Assembly: GCA_965278965.1 (NCBI GenBank)
Contig: OZ257127.1
Span: forward strand, 1,302,001-1,366,000
DNA from: UBA10649 sp965278965
GTDB lineage: Bacteria; Actinomycetota; Actinomycetes; S36-B12
Length of the DNA: 64,000 nucleotides
Direction of reading: 5' to 3'
The notes under the pieces are model-generated. The model had not been told where the DNA came from, did no database searches, and saw nothing but the letters and a program-made list of their open reading frames with translations. Of the stretch, positions 33,481 to 41,938 are shown piece by piece. The number at the start of each line of letters is the position of its first letter. The first letter of the stretch is position 1. A program made the position numbers and the translations under genes.

Positions 33481-35052
33481 CTGACCACCGAAACCCCCGT
33501 GTCGTCGGTCGATCCGACGACCGCACCGACCTTCACCGAGCTGGGCGCCGCCCCGCAGATCGCCGAGGCGCTCGCCGCTGACGGCATCACCCACGCCTTC
33601 CCGATCCAGGAGCAGTGCATCCCGATCGCGGTGCAGGGCACCGACCTCATCGGCCAGGCCAAGACGGGCACCGGCAAGACCCTCGGCTTCGGCATCCCGA
33701 TCCTGCAGCGCATCGCCGCGCCCGGCACCGACGCCTACGCGGCGCTGCCCGCCGACGTCCAGGGCCGCCCCCAGGCCCTCGTGGTCTGCCCGACCCGGGA
33801 GCTCGGCCTGCAGGTCGCCACCGACATCCAGCGCGCCGGACGGCTGATGGGCATCCGTGTCCTCGCCGTCTACGGCGGGCGTGCGTACGAGCCGCAGATC
33901 GACGCCCTGCGTGCCGGGGTCGACGTCATCGTCGGCACTCCCGGCCGCATCATCGACCTCGCCGGCCGACGCGACCTCGACCTGTCGCACGTGCGCGTCC
34001 TGGTCCTCGACGAGGCCGACGAGATGCTGGACATGGGCTTCCTGCCCGACGTCGAGCGCATTGTGGCGATGATCCCGGCCAAGCGGCAGACGATGCTTTT
34101 CTCCGCGACGATGCCGGGCCAGATCGTGAACCTGGCGCGGCGCTACATGACCAACCCGCTGCACCTGCGCGCGCCCGACATGGGCGACGAGAACGCTACC
34201 GTCGACGCGATCGAGCAGCACGTGTGGCGCGTCCACCCGATGGACAAGATCGAGCTGCTGGCCCGGATCCTGCAGGCCGACGGCCGCCAGCTGGCGATGA
34301 TCTTCACCCGCACCAAGCGCAAGGCTCAGCGGATCTACGACGACCTCAGCGAGCGCGGCTTCGCGGTCGGCACCGTGCACGGCGACCTCGGACAGGGTGC
34401 CCGCGAGCAGGCGCTGCGGGCCTTCCGCACCGGGAAGATCGACGTCCTCGTCGCGACCGACGTGGCCGCACGAGGGATCGACGTCGACAACGTCACGCAC
34501 GTCATCAACTACGAGTGCCCGGACGACGAGAAGACCTACCTGCACCGCATCGGCCGCACCGGTCGCGCCGGCAACTCGGGTACGGCGGTGACCTTCGTGG
34601 ACTGGGAGGACATCGCCCGCTGGCAGATGATCGACCGCGCCCTGAAGCTGCCGTTCAAGGACCCGATCGAGACCTACTCGACCAGCGACCACGTCTACAC
34701 CGGCCTCGGCATCCCGGCGGGAACCGGTGGAACTCTGCCCCGGGCGGCCCGCACACGCGCCGGCCTGTCCGCTGAGCAGGTCGAGGACATCGGGGAGACG
34801 GGCAAGAAGCCCCGGTCCGACGACCGCGGCAAGCGCGACGACCAGCGGCACGGCGACGGCAAGGCCAAGCACAGCAGGCCCAAGCACGGCGACGCCAAGC
34901 ACTCAGAGCCGAAGCAGAGTGACTCCAAGCGCGGCGAGGCGAAGGCCCCCGCCGCGGCTCGGACCGAGTCGGAGCCGGCCGCGCGCCAGCGACGGCAGCG
35001 TCGTCGTACGCGCGGCGGCGTCGCGGTACCGCCCACCGACGCCACGGACTGA
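33481..35052 (+). CDS. rhlE: DEAD-box RNA helicase (RhlE-like)
   Basis: About 523 residues. Q-motif FPIQEQCIPIAVQGTD, Walker A AKTGTGKT, PTRELG, DEAD in VLVLDEADEMLDMGF, SAT in LFSATMPG, and C-terminal HRIGRTGRAG. The last 110 residues are a low-complexity basic tail (KHSRPKHGDAKHSEPKQSD) probably for RNA binding. Start is uncertain: CTG 33481 has GGGAG upstream, while GTG 33499 is the only conventional start in frame and lacks one. Helicases of this type act in mRNA decay, ribosome assembly and cold response. Confidence 0.92.
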   Translation: MTTETPVSSVDPTTAPTFTELGAAPQIAEALAADGITHAFPIQEQCIPIAVQGTDLIGQAKTGTGKTLGFGIPILQRIAAPGTDAYAALPADVQGRPQALVVCPTRELGLQVATDIQRAGRLMGIRVLAVYGGRAYEPQIDALRAGVDVIVGTPGRIIDLAGRRDLDLSHVRVLVLDEADEMLDMGFLPDVERIVAMIPAKRQTMLFSATMPGQIVNLARRYMTNPLHLRAPDMGDENATVDAIEQHVWRVHPMDKIELLARILQADGRQLAMIFTRTKRKAQRIYDDLSERGFAVGTVHGDLGQGAREQALRAFRTGKIDVLVATDVAARGIDVDNVTHVINYECPDDEKTYLHRIGRTGRAGNSGTAVTFVDWEDIARWQMIDRALKLPFKDPIETYSTSDHVYTGLGIPAGTGGTLPRAARTRAGLSAEQVEDIGETGKKPRSDDRGKRDDQRHGDGKAKHSRPKHGDAKHSEPKQSDSKRGEAKAPAAARTESEPAARQRRQRRRTRGGVAVPPTDATD

Positions 35053-35069
35053 TCGGGCGCGAGCGGCGG

Positions 35070-36134
35070 TCAACGAGGCGCCGGGTCGCCGTCGTCGACG
35101 GGCTGCGTCCCACGCACCACGGCGCGACGGGCGTACATGTCGGCGTCCGCCGCCGCGATGAGCTCGGCGAGGTCGTCCAGGCCACTGGCGCCACCGACGG
35201 TGACGCCGATCGGTCCCAGCTCGTCGCCGGCAAGGTCGCGCAGGCGGGCGCGGATCCGGTGCTGGACCAACGACGGGTCGGGCATCCCGCCGACGCCGAT
35301 GATGACGAACTCGTCCCCGCCCCACCGGCCGAGCTCGTCACCTTGCCGAACCACCGCAGCGGCGGCTCTCGCCACCGCTCGGATGGCGAAGTCGCCGCTG
35401 TCGTGGCCACGCGTGTCGTTGATGGCCTTGAGGCCGTCGACGTCGATGAACAGGGCGAAGACCTCGCGGTCCCCCGCACGGCGGCCGGCGATCAGCCCGG
35501 CTCCGCGCTGCTCCAGACCGCGCCGGTTCAGCACGCCGGTCAGGGTGTCGCTCAGCGCGTTGCTCTCCAGCCGGCGGGTGAGCCGGACACCGGATGCCAG
35601 GCTCCGGCGGCGGAAGTACAGCACGATGATGCCGCCGGCGTAGGCGACCACGAGCTGCAAGATGGCGTCGGCGACCGTGATCTCGCCCCAGCCCGCGCGT
35701 GACCACGTCGCCGCGACGGTCGCCGACACGGCGACCAGGATGAGAGCGCCGCCCACGAGCGTCGGGCGCCACAGCAGCGTCAGCGGCGGGAAGACGGCGG
35801 TGAGGATCACCGCGTAGGTGAAGTTGCTGTTCGAGGAGGCCTCCGCCAGCTGCATGCAGACGACGGCGATGATCGCCAGACTGGCCAGCATCCACAGCCA
35901 GGGCAGGAACACCTCGGACACGAGGCGGCGCCACGTCGTCCACGTCGCGATCGCTATCACCGCGAGGACCACCAAGTCCACGGGGGTGAAGCCGCCGATC
36001 ACCCAGGTCGCGGCATCGAGGAGGCCGATGACGATGAAGCTGCCCAGGAAGACCCGCGGCGACTCGGCCACCAGCTCGCGCCGGGCCGCGGCGTCCACGT
36101 CCCGGCGCGAGCGCGGCAGCCGGAGGACCTCCAT
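35070..36134 (-). CDS. Membrane-bound diguanylate cyclase (GGDEF)
   Basis: 354 residues. Four to six hydrophobic segments fill the first 180 residues, then a GGDEF domain with NALSDTLTGVLNRRG and intact GRWGGDEFVIIG. The inhibitory site RQGD lies five residues before GGDEF, so product feedback is expected. It should make cyclic di-GMP. No EAL domain. ATG follows TACGCT by 6 bases. Confidence 0.92.
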   Translation of the reverse strand: MEVLRLPRSRRDVDAAARRELVAESPRVFLGSFIVIGLLDAATWVIGGFTPVDLVVLAVIAIATWTTWRRLVSEVFLPWLWMLASLAIIAVVCMQLAEASSNSNFTYAVILTAVFPPLTLLWRPTLVGGALILVAVSATVAATWSRAGWGEITVADAILQLVVAYAGGIIVLYFRRRSLASGVRLTRRLESNALSDTLTGVLNRRGLEQRGAGLIAGRRAGDREVFALFIDVDGLKAINDTRGHDSGDFAIRAVARAAAAVVRQGDELGRWGGDEFVIIGVGGMPDPSLVQHRIRARLRDLAGDELGPIGVTVGGASGLDDLAELIAAADADMYARRAVVRGTQPVDDGDPAPR

Positions 36135-36140
36135 GCTGCG

Positions 36141-36146
36141 AGCGTA
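36141..36146 (-). promoter_or_regulatory. -10 element of diguanylate cyclase gene
   Basis: TACGCT on the minus strand, 6-base spacer to ATG 36134. Confidence 0.5.
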
Positions 36147-36156
36147 CGCGGATACG

Positions 36157-36194
36157 ACGACGGGACCGGCCCCTTGCGGAACCGGTCCCGTCGT
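36157..36194 (-). terminator. Hairpin after APC permease gene
   Basis: ACGACGGGACCGG pairs with CCGGTCCCGTCGT (13 bp, 12-base loop), 18 bases after the permease stop. No T run. Confidence 0.7.
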
Positions 36195-36212
36195 GCTGTA
36201 CCCGCTGGTGCG

Positions 36213-37880
36213 CTAGCTCTCCGGCGGCTGGTGGAAGCCCTTGTGCTCGTGCTCGAGGGCGATCTCATCCGACGACGAGACGCCTGCCGGCAGGTCGATC
36301 GTCGTCTTCGGCCCCGTGAACCACTTCTTAGCCGACAGGTGCCAGCCGATCCACAGCGCGATGAGTGCTCCGCCGGTGAGGATCGGGGCGTAGTTGACGA
36401 ACTTCCATTCGAACGGGATCTCCTCGGCGCTGGGCGAGTTGTTCAACCAGCGAAGGAAGCCCGGCGTGCCCGCCGGTGTGAAGGGCAGGATGAAGTAGAC
36501 GCTGACGATCACGATCTCGATGCACGCGACCGGCGCCATCCACTTCCACTTGTTCCCCAGGTTCCACGGGCCCTGCTGGAACTTGTCGCCCGCCCGCCAC
36601 CGCAGGAAGATCGGGATGAGGAACGCGAGGTAAAGGCCGATCACGGCTACTGACACCACGGCGTAGAACGCCGTCGGAACCAGGATCGGCGCCTCTTCCG
36701 TGCCGATGTTCACCTTCACGAGCGCCGGCAACGTGATGATCACGGCCACGACCGCCGCGAGCAGCACGGCATTCGCCGGCACCTTCGACTTCGTCAGCTT
36801 GGCCCAGAAGCGCGCTCCCGGGACGGCGCCGTCGCGGCTGAACGCGTAGGTCATGCGCGACGTGCTGGTCATGCACGCCATCGAGCAGAAGAACTGTCCG
36901 ATAGCCGAGATCAGCAGCACGAACCCGGCAACCTTCGGCTCGAGAGCCTGCTGCAGCACGACGGCGACGCCACCGCCACCGGCCGTGACACCCTCCGGGT
37001 CCTGAACGGCGAACAGGAACGCCAGCAGCAGGATCCAGCCGCCGATCGCCGAGTAGAAGATCGACCGCCAGATCCCCTTGGCCGCCCCGTTCGCCGCGCC
37101 CTGGGTCTCCTCGGAGAGGTGGGCCGACGCATCGAAGCCGGTGATCGTGTACTGCGTGAGCAGGAAGCCGAGGGGCAGGACGATGAAGAAGAAGCCGAGC
37201 CCCTCCACGCTGCCCATGTTCAGGCCACCGGAGTTGTTGACCCGCATGGAGAACACGTCCTGCACCGACATGTGGCTGTCGGGGAGGAAGATGAGAAGGA
37301 CGACGATCAGGGCGGCTCCGAACACGTGCCACCAGACGGAGATGTTGTTCAGGATCGCCATGAGGTGACCGCTGAAGATGTTCAGCACCGCGACAAGAAT
37401 CAGCACCACGATGAACATCACGAACACGCGCTCAAGGGAGTACCCCGCTGCCCATGACTCGCTCAGCGAGCTGAAGGCAAGGTCGGCGAAGGTCGCGCAG
37501 CCGTAGGCGACCGAGGCGATGACGGCGAGCAGGCCGATGAGGTTGAGCCAGCCGGTGTAGTAGCCGGCCTTGGGGCCGCCCAGCTTGGAGGCCCACCAGT
37601 AGATGCCGCCAGAGGTCGGGTATGCCGACACGAGCTCGGACATCGTGAAGCCGATGATGAGGATGAAGGCCGAGATGACCGGCCAGCCGATCGAGATGGC
37701 GATCGGGCCGCCGTTGTTCCAGGCCTGGCCGAAGGTCGTGAAGCAGCCGGCGAGGATCGAGATGATCGAGAACGAGATTGCGAAGTTCGAGAAGCCCGAC
37801 CAGTTCCGGTTGAGCTCTTGCTTGTAACCCAGTTCAGCGAGCTTTTGCTCGTCGGCTCCCAGCTTGGACAGATCAGTCAC
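36213..37880 (-). CDS. APC-family amine/amino-acid permease (GABA/ethanolamine type)
   Basis: 555 residues with about 12 membrane segments. Starts DLSKLGADEQKLAELGYKQE then LNRNWSGFSNFAISFSIIS, characteristic of the eukaryote-like GABA/choline (ACT) branch of APC permeases; SAYPTSGGIYWW is a substrate-site consensus. GTG start has AGAGGAGG. Nearby glutamate-amide pathway genes suggest ethanolamine, choline-derived amine, GABA or polyamine as substrate (inference). A terminator-like hairpin lies in its leader. Confidence 0.85.
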   Translation of the reverse strand: MTDLSKLGADEQKLAELGYKQELNRNWSGFSNFAISFSIISILAGCFTTFGQAWNNGGPIAISIGWPVISAFILIIGFTMSELVSAYPTSGGIYWWASKLGGPKAGYYTGWLNLIGLLAVIASVAYGCATFADLAFSSLSESWAAGYSLERVFVMFIVVLILVAVLNIFSGHLMAILNNISVWWHVFGAALIVVLLIFLPDSHMSVQDVFSMRVNNSGGLNMGSVEGLGFFFIVLPLGFLLTQYTITGFDASAHLSEETQGAANGAAKGIWRSIFYSAIGGWILLLAFLFAVQDPEGVTAGGGGVAVVLQQALEPKVAGFVLLISAIGQFFCSMACMTSTSRMTYAFSRDGAVPGARFWAKLTKSKVPANAVLLAAVVAVIITLPALVKVNIGTEEAPILVPTAFYAVVSVAVIGLYLAFLIPIFLRWRAGDKFQQGPWNLGNKWKWMAPVACIEIVIVSVYFILPFTPAGTPGFLRWLNNSPSAEEIPFEWKFVNYAPILTGGALIALWIGWHLSAKKWFTGPKTTIDLPAGVSSSDEIALEHEHKGFHQPPES

Positions 37881-37912
37881 CGCTGCTCCTCCTCTAAGGC
37901 GCGGTCGTGCCC

Positions 37913-37943
37913 AAAAAAGGCCGGACCCGCGGTCCGACGGCCG
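37913..37943 (-). terminator. Intrinsic terminator in the permease leader
   Basis: On the minus strand CGGACC-GCG-GGTCCG, extended by GGC/GCC around a 3-base bulge, is followed directly by TTTTTT. It lies 33 bases before the permease GTG. Either it ends the upstream kinase transcript or it attenuates the permease; a competing CCGGAG/CTCCGG pairing precedes it. Confidence 0.7.
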
Positions 37944-38019
37944 GAGACTATTCGCCGCGACCGGCTCCGGGAGGCCCTTTTGTGAACTGCGACACGTCCG
38001 CCGGTAAACCTTGGATTAC

Positions 38020-38037
38020 GGGCCTCCTAGGCCCCCT
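38020..38037. repeat. Short inverted repeat downstream of kinase gene
   Basis: GGGCCTCCTAGGCCC-type repeat (6 bp arms, 3-base loop) in the 212-base gap between kinase-like gene and permease. The gap holds no gene; the rest is the permease leader. Confidence 0.35.
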
Positions 38038-38092
38038 GGTGCCACGGAACGACGCGCGTGACGCACGGGGCAGGAGTGATGAGCGAAGGCGC

Positions 38093-39025
38093 TCAGCGCG
38101 GGGCGCCGCCGGCGGCGTCGTCCAGCCAGCGGTCGAGCTCGGGGCCGTCGAGCTCGGCGACCGCGCGCTCGTACTTCTCCATCCCCCACGACCAGTAGTC
38201 GAAGGCGATGGGACTCACGGCGTCCTGGATCGAGGCCCACAGAGTCCAGCCGTACTTCGACATCAGCGCCCACAGCCGGGCCCGTGCGACCTTCGCCGGG
38301 TCCTCCCGGCCCCAGTAGGCCTCGACGAGAACCGGCAGCAGGTCGTCCGAGGCACTGGCCTCGCTCCAGATGTTGCCGAGCTCGAAGCTCGCCTCGTTCG
38401 CGCCGCTGTACTCGTAGTCGATGAGCCACAGCCGGTCGCCGTCGTCGATGACGTTCGCGGCCAGGAGGTCGTTGTTGCACGGCACGAGCGGCTCGGGGCG
38501 CGCGGCGAGTGCGGCCCGGATCCGGTCGACGTGCGGGGCGAAGTCGCGGTAGCGCGCTGGGAGCCGGAAGCCACCGGCGTCGACCTGACGCAGGTAGCCC
38601 GCCTGGATCTCGAACATGTCGAAACGGTTCGCGAACGGCGGGCCGGCATGGAGCACGCGGCATGCCTGGGCGATCCGCGGCAGGTTCGCCGGGGTCCGCA
38701 CGTCGTCCTCGTCGAACGTGCGGCCCTCCACCCAGGCGACGACCAGGACGCCGTGACCGGGCAGGTACTCGACCACCTCCGGGGCCGCTCCCGCCGCCGC
38801 CGCAGCGACCGAGTTGCGGTGCTCGTTGTCGCGGTCGATCGCCAGCAGTGAGGACTCGGGATCCGACAGCCGGACGACGACATCGCCCTCGGGCCGCCGC
38901 AGGCGGTAGTTGCGGTTGGTGATGCCGCCGGCGAGGGGCTGGACGGACTCGGCCGACGCGATCGACTGGGTCAGCCGCAACCGGTCCGCGTCGGCCGGCG
39001 GCAGGCCATCGAGCAGCGACTCCAC
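38093..39025 (-). CDS. Choline/ethanolamine-kinase-like phosphotransferase
   Basis: 310 residues of the APH/choline kinase fold. Nucleotide region AGGITNRNYRL, catalytic loop VPCNNDLLAANVIDDGDRLW (with Asp/Asn in NNDLLAAN) and the metal Asp in LIDYEYSGANEASFELGN; the last stretch is typical of choline/ethanolamine kinases rather than drug kinases. GTG 39025 is 6 bases after TACCCT. Same strand as, and upstream of, the amine permease, which supports an amino-alcohol substrate. Confidence 0.83.
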   Translation of the reverse strand: MESLLDGLPPADADRLRLTQSIASAESVQPLAGGITNRNYRLRRPEGDVVVRLSDPESSLLAIDRDNEHRNSVAAAAAGAAPEVVEYLPGHGVLVVAWVEGRTFDEDDVRTPANLPRIAQACRVLHAGPPFANRFDMFEIQAGYLRQVDAGGFRLPARYRDFAPHVDRIRAALAARPEPLVPCNNDLLAANVIDDGDRLWLIDYEYSGANEASFELGNIWSEASASDDLLPVLVEAYWGREDPAKVARARLWALMSKYGWTLWASIQDAVSPIAFDYWSWGMEKYERAVAELDGPELDRWLDDAAGGAPR

Positions 39026-39031
39026 GCCGCG

Positions 39032-39037
39032 AGGGTA
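39032..39037 (-). promoter_or_regulatory. -10 element of kinase-like gene
   Basis: TACCCT on the minus strand, 6-base spacer to GTG 39025. Confidence 0.5.
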
Positions 39038-39168
39038 TGACTTTCGTCCTGCCAGGTCGTGCCTTTGGACGAGTGGTTGAGCGTTCCACCATCCGTACGG
39101 TTCAAGTAGCGGCCAGAACGGCCGCGAGACGGGCCGCCACAAGCGGCCGACAGACAAAGGGGCCCGCC

Positions 39169-39747
39169 ATGCGGCGCAAGAAGATCGACCTGATCCTTTC
39201 CTCCCTCGGCATCGTGCTGACCGTGTTCCTCGTGGTGGCAGGCTCCCTGCTCCTCGTCGGCGCGAACTTCGCCCGGTCCACCGTCACCGACCAGCTCACG
39301 GCGCAGAACATCTCCTTCGACGCCGACCCGGCGAACCTCCCGCCCGACCTCGCGTCGTGGGCAGGCGTGGCCGTCGTGGACGGCCCCAGCGCTCAGGCGT
39401 ACTCCGACATGATCGGCGAGCACGTCGCCGCCGCGACCGGCGGCAAGTCCTACTCCGAGGTCAGCGGCCAGTGGTTCGCCGACGGCAAGCCGGGCCCGTC
39501 CGCCGACCAGAACACCCCGAACTCGTACGACGTCCGCATGACGGCGTTCATGGGCAACAGCCTGCGCGGCATGCTGCTGAACGCGTACGCGTTCTGGACG
39601 ATCGGCACGATCGCCCTCATCGGCGCCTGGGTCGTCTTCGCCCTCGCCCTCGTGTCCCTGGTGTTCACGGTCCTCGGCTTCCGCCACGCGTCGACCATCG
39701 CCGACGAGGCCCCGCCGGCCCGCGCACCGGAGCTGCAGAAGGCGTAG
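39169..39747 (+). CDS. Hypothetical membrane protein
   Basis: 192 residues. N-terminal segment IVLTVFLVVAGSLLLVGANF and a C-terminal hydrophobic region (TIGTIALIGAWVVFALALVS) enclose about 95 extracytoplasmic residues. AAAGGGG ribosome binding site. No family recognised with certainty; similar short two-helix proteins occur widely in actinobacteria. No functional link to neighbours is evident. Confidence 0.75.
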   Translation: MRRKKIDLILSSLGIVLTVFLVVAGSLLLVGANFARSTVTDQLTAQNISFDADPANLPPDLASWAGVAVVDGPSAQAYSDMIGEHVAAATGGKSYSEVSGQWFADGKPGPSADQNTPNSYDVRMTAFMGNSLRGMLLNAYAFWTIGTIALIGAWVVFALALVSLVFTVLGFRHASTIADEAPPARAPELQKA

Positions 39748-39802
39748 CACTCGGCACGGCTCGACGCAGCGGCCACGCGGATCCATCCGCGTGGCCGCTG
39801 CG

Positions 39803-39808
39803 TACCTT
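39803..39808 (+). promoter_or_regulatory. -10 element of ABC ATPase gene at 39816
   Basis: TACCTT with a 7-base spacer to ATG 39816. Confidence 0.5.
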
Positions 39809-39815
39809 TGGGCCC

Positions 39816-40535
39816 ATGCTCGACGTCCGCGGGGTCAGCCGCTCCTACGGCGCGCACGTCGTCGTCCGGGACGTGAGCTTCCGCGTGGACGCCGGGACGA
39901 TGCTGGCCCTGCTCGGGCCGAACGGCTGCGGCAAGTCCACGACGCTGAAGATCTTGTCGGGGGCGATCGCGCCGAGTGCGGGCACATTCACGGTCGACGG
40001 AAGTCCGGCGGGCAGCGACCACGCCCGCCGGTCGACCGGGTACGTGCCGGACACCCGCGGGGTGTTCCCGCGGCTGACGGGCGGGGAGCACCTGGAGCTC
40101 GCGGCGCGGCTGCATGGCGCGGACGGCTGGCGGGACCGGGCCGACGCCATCATCGAGCGCCTCGCCCTCGACGAGGTCGCAGACCTTCCTGCCGCTGCCT
40201 ACTCGCACGGGCAGTCCCGGCGCCTGTCCATGGCGATGGCGCTCGTCGCCCAGGCACCGCTCCTTCTCGTCGATGAGCCGTTCGACGGGGTCGACCCCGA
40301 CGGCGTCGACACGATTACCGAGCTGCTCGTGGAGGAACGCGCGCGCGGAGCGGCGGTCGTCCTGACGACGCACCTGCTGGACGCGGCGGCGATCGCCGAC
40401 GATGTGGCGGTGTTCCGCGACCACGGCCTGGCCGGTCCGTTCCCCACCGCGGCGCTCGTCGCCGAGCACGGCAGCCTGCGGCACGCCTGGTCGGCCCTCG
40501 CCGGCCGCGGGACGAGCGCACCCGACCCGGCATGA
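39816..40535 (+). CDS. ABC transporter ATP-binding protein (export type)
   Basis: 239 residues. Walker A GPNGCGKST, Q-loop region GYVPDTRGVFPRLTG, signature YSHGQSRRLSMA (HGQ instead of SGG, unusual but seen in this subfamily), Walker B LLLVDEPFDGVD and TTHLLDAA. Stop overlaps the next gene (ATGA), so it works with the DUF6297-like membrane protein. Substrate unknown. Confidence 0.88.
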   Translation: MLDVRGVSRSYGAHVVVRDVSFRVDAGTMLALLGPNGCGKSTTLKILSGAIAPSAGTFTVDGSPAGSDHARRSTGYVPDTRGVFPRLTGGEHLELAARLHGADGWRDRADAIIERLALDEVADLPAAAYSHGQSRRLSMAMALVAQAPLLLVDEPFDGVDPDGVDTITELLVEERARGAAVVLTTHLLDAAAIADDVAVFRDHGLAGPFPTAALVAEHGSLRHAWSALAGRGTSAPDPA

Positions 40536-41866
40536 CGGCGACCGGCGCGGACGTCCGGCTGGGGCTGCGGCACCAGTGGCGCTCCACGTGGCGGACCGCC
40601 CGGGGGTTCGCCATCGGCGCGATCGTGGCGACGGTCGCGCTGCATGGGTTCGCGCTGCTGACGGCGGCGGTGTACGACCGGCTGCCCGACAACACCCTGA
40701 CCACGGCGCAGATGCTCCCCCTGGCCGCCGGGCTGTGGTCCGCGCTCGCCCTGCTCCCGGCGCTCGGCGGCGGCGAGGCCGACGACCCGATGGCCCTGGC
40801 GGCGGCCGGCGCGGGGCGCTCGTTCCGCTTCGGCGCCCGCCTGGGCTCCTCGCTGACAGACGCCGGGCCGGGCCTGTTCATCCCGGCCATCGCGATCGTC
40901 GGGGCGGTGACGGCCGGGTGGCCGGGCTGGCTGGCTGGCATCGCGCTGGCGTGGAACGGGCTCGCCTGCGGCCAGCTGTCCGGCGCGTCGTCCTCGCTCC
41001 TGGTCCGGCGCATCGGGCCCACCGCGACCCTGGCCACCGTCGCCGTCGCCGTCCTCCTCGCGGCGACCGTGCTGTCCGCGAGCGGTGCCGGACCCGGGGC
41101 GTGGTGGCAGGCGGCCGTCGACCAGCCCATCTACGTGCTCGTCCTCGTCGGCACGGGAGCCCTTGCCCTCGTCGGCGCCTGGGCGCTGAACCGTCCCGCC
41201 GAGCTGGTCCTGCGACCGAGCCGCCCGGTCCACGTCCCGCGCTGGTCGTTCGCCGCGGTCCTGGTCGCCTACGCGCTCGGGGTGAGCCGCTCGGTGATGG
41301 CCCGCAGCACGATCGTCACTGCCGTGCTGACCCCGCTCCTGGTCCGCGCCGGCGGGGTCGAGGTGACGATGAGCATCGCGTTCTTCGTGACGGCGGCTGC
41401 CGCGGCCGTCCTCGGGGCGAACGGCTACGCCTACGACGGCGGGGCGTCGGTCTGGCTGCTCGGCAAGACGTCCCGCGGCCGGCTTCTCGTCGCCCGTGTC
41501 CTCGTCACCTTCGGCTGGGCGCTCGTGCTCGCACTCGTCGCGGCCGGCAGCGCGGCCCTCGTCGGTGCCGCACCGCCCGCCGAGCTACTCCCGCAGCTCG
41601 CGCTGACGGCCCTGGCCGCGGCGCTGGCCGGACTCGTCCCGTCGGTGCGCCGGCCCACACCGACCGACTTCGACTCGTTCCGGGCCCAGCCGGCCCCGGT
41701 CGCCTCGGCGATGGGGACCCTGAGCCGTTCGGTCGTGCTCACCGTGGCCATCCTGGCGGTTCCGCTCCCCTGGGCGGTCGTCGTCGTCGCCTCCTACGCG
41801 CTCATCGCCGGCCTCCACGCCCGGCTCCTGCTGCGCGACCCCGTCGCGCTCGCGGCGCTGGCCTGA
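40532..41866 (+). CDS. ABC-2-like membrane protein (DUF6297 type)
   Basis: 444 residues, about ten hydrophobic segments, no hydrolytic or binding motif. Direct coupling to the ATPase gene and membrane topology mark it as the permease half of a two-gene exporter. Matches the actinobacterial DUF6297 pattern of ATPase followed by a large polytopic protein. Substrate unknown. Confidence 0.75.
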   Translation: MTATGADVRLGLRHQWRSTWRTARGFAIGAIVATVALHGFALLTAAVYDRLPDNTLTTAQMLPLAAGLWSALALLPALGGGEADDPMALAAAGAGRSFRFGARLGSSLTDAGPGLFIPAIAIVGAVTAGWPGWLAGIALAWNGLACGQLSGASSSLLVRRIGPTATLATVAVAVLLAATVLSASGAGPGAWWQAAVDQPIYVLVLVGTGALALVGAWALNRPAELVLRPSRPVHVPRWSFAAVLVAYALGVSRSVMARSTIVTAVLTPLLVRAGGVEVTMSIAFFVTAAAAAVLGANGYAYDGGASVWLLGKTSRGRLLVARVLVTFGWALVLALVAAGSAALVGAAPPAELLPQLALTALAAALAGLVPSVRRPTPTDFDSFRAQPAPVASAMGTLSRSVVLTVAILAVPLPWAVVVVASYALIAGLHARLLLRDPVALAALA

Positions 41867-41938
41867 TCCCGGCACTTCCGACGCTCCGCGCCGTCCTGGT
41901 GTTGGATGCGGCTAGCCCTCGCACCCGAAGGAGCCCCG

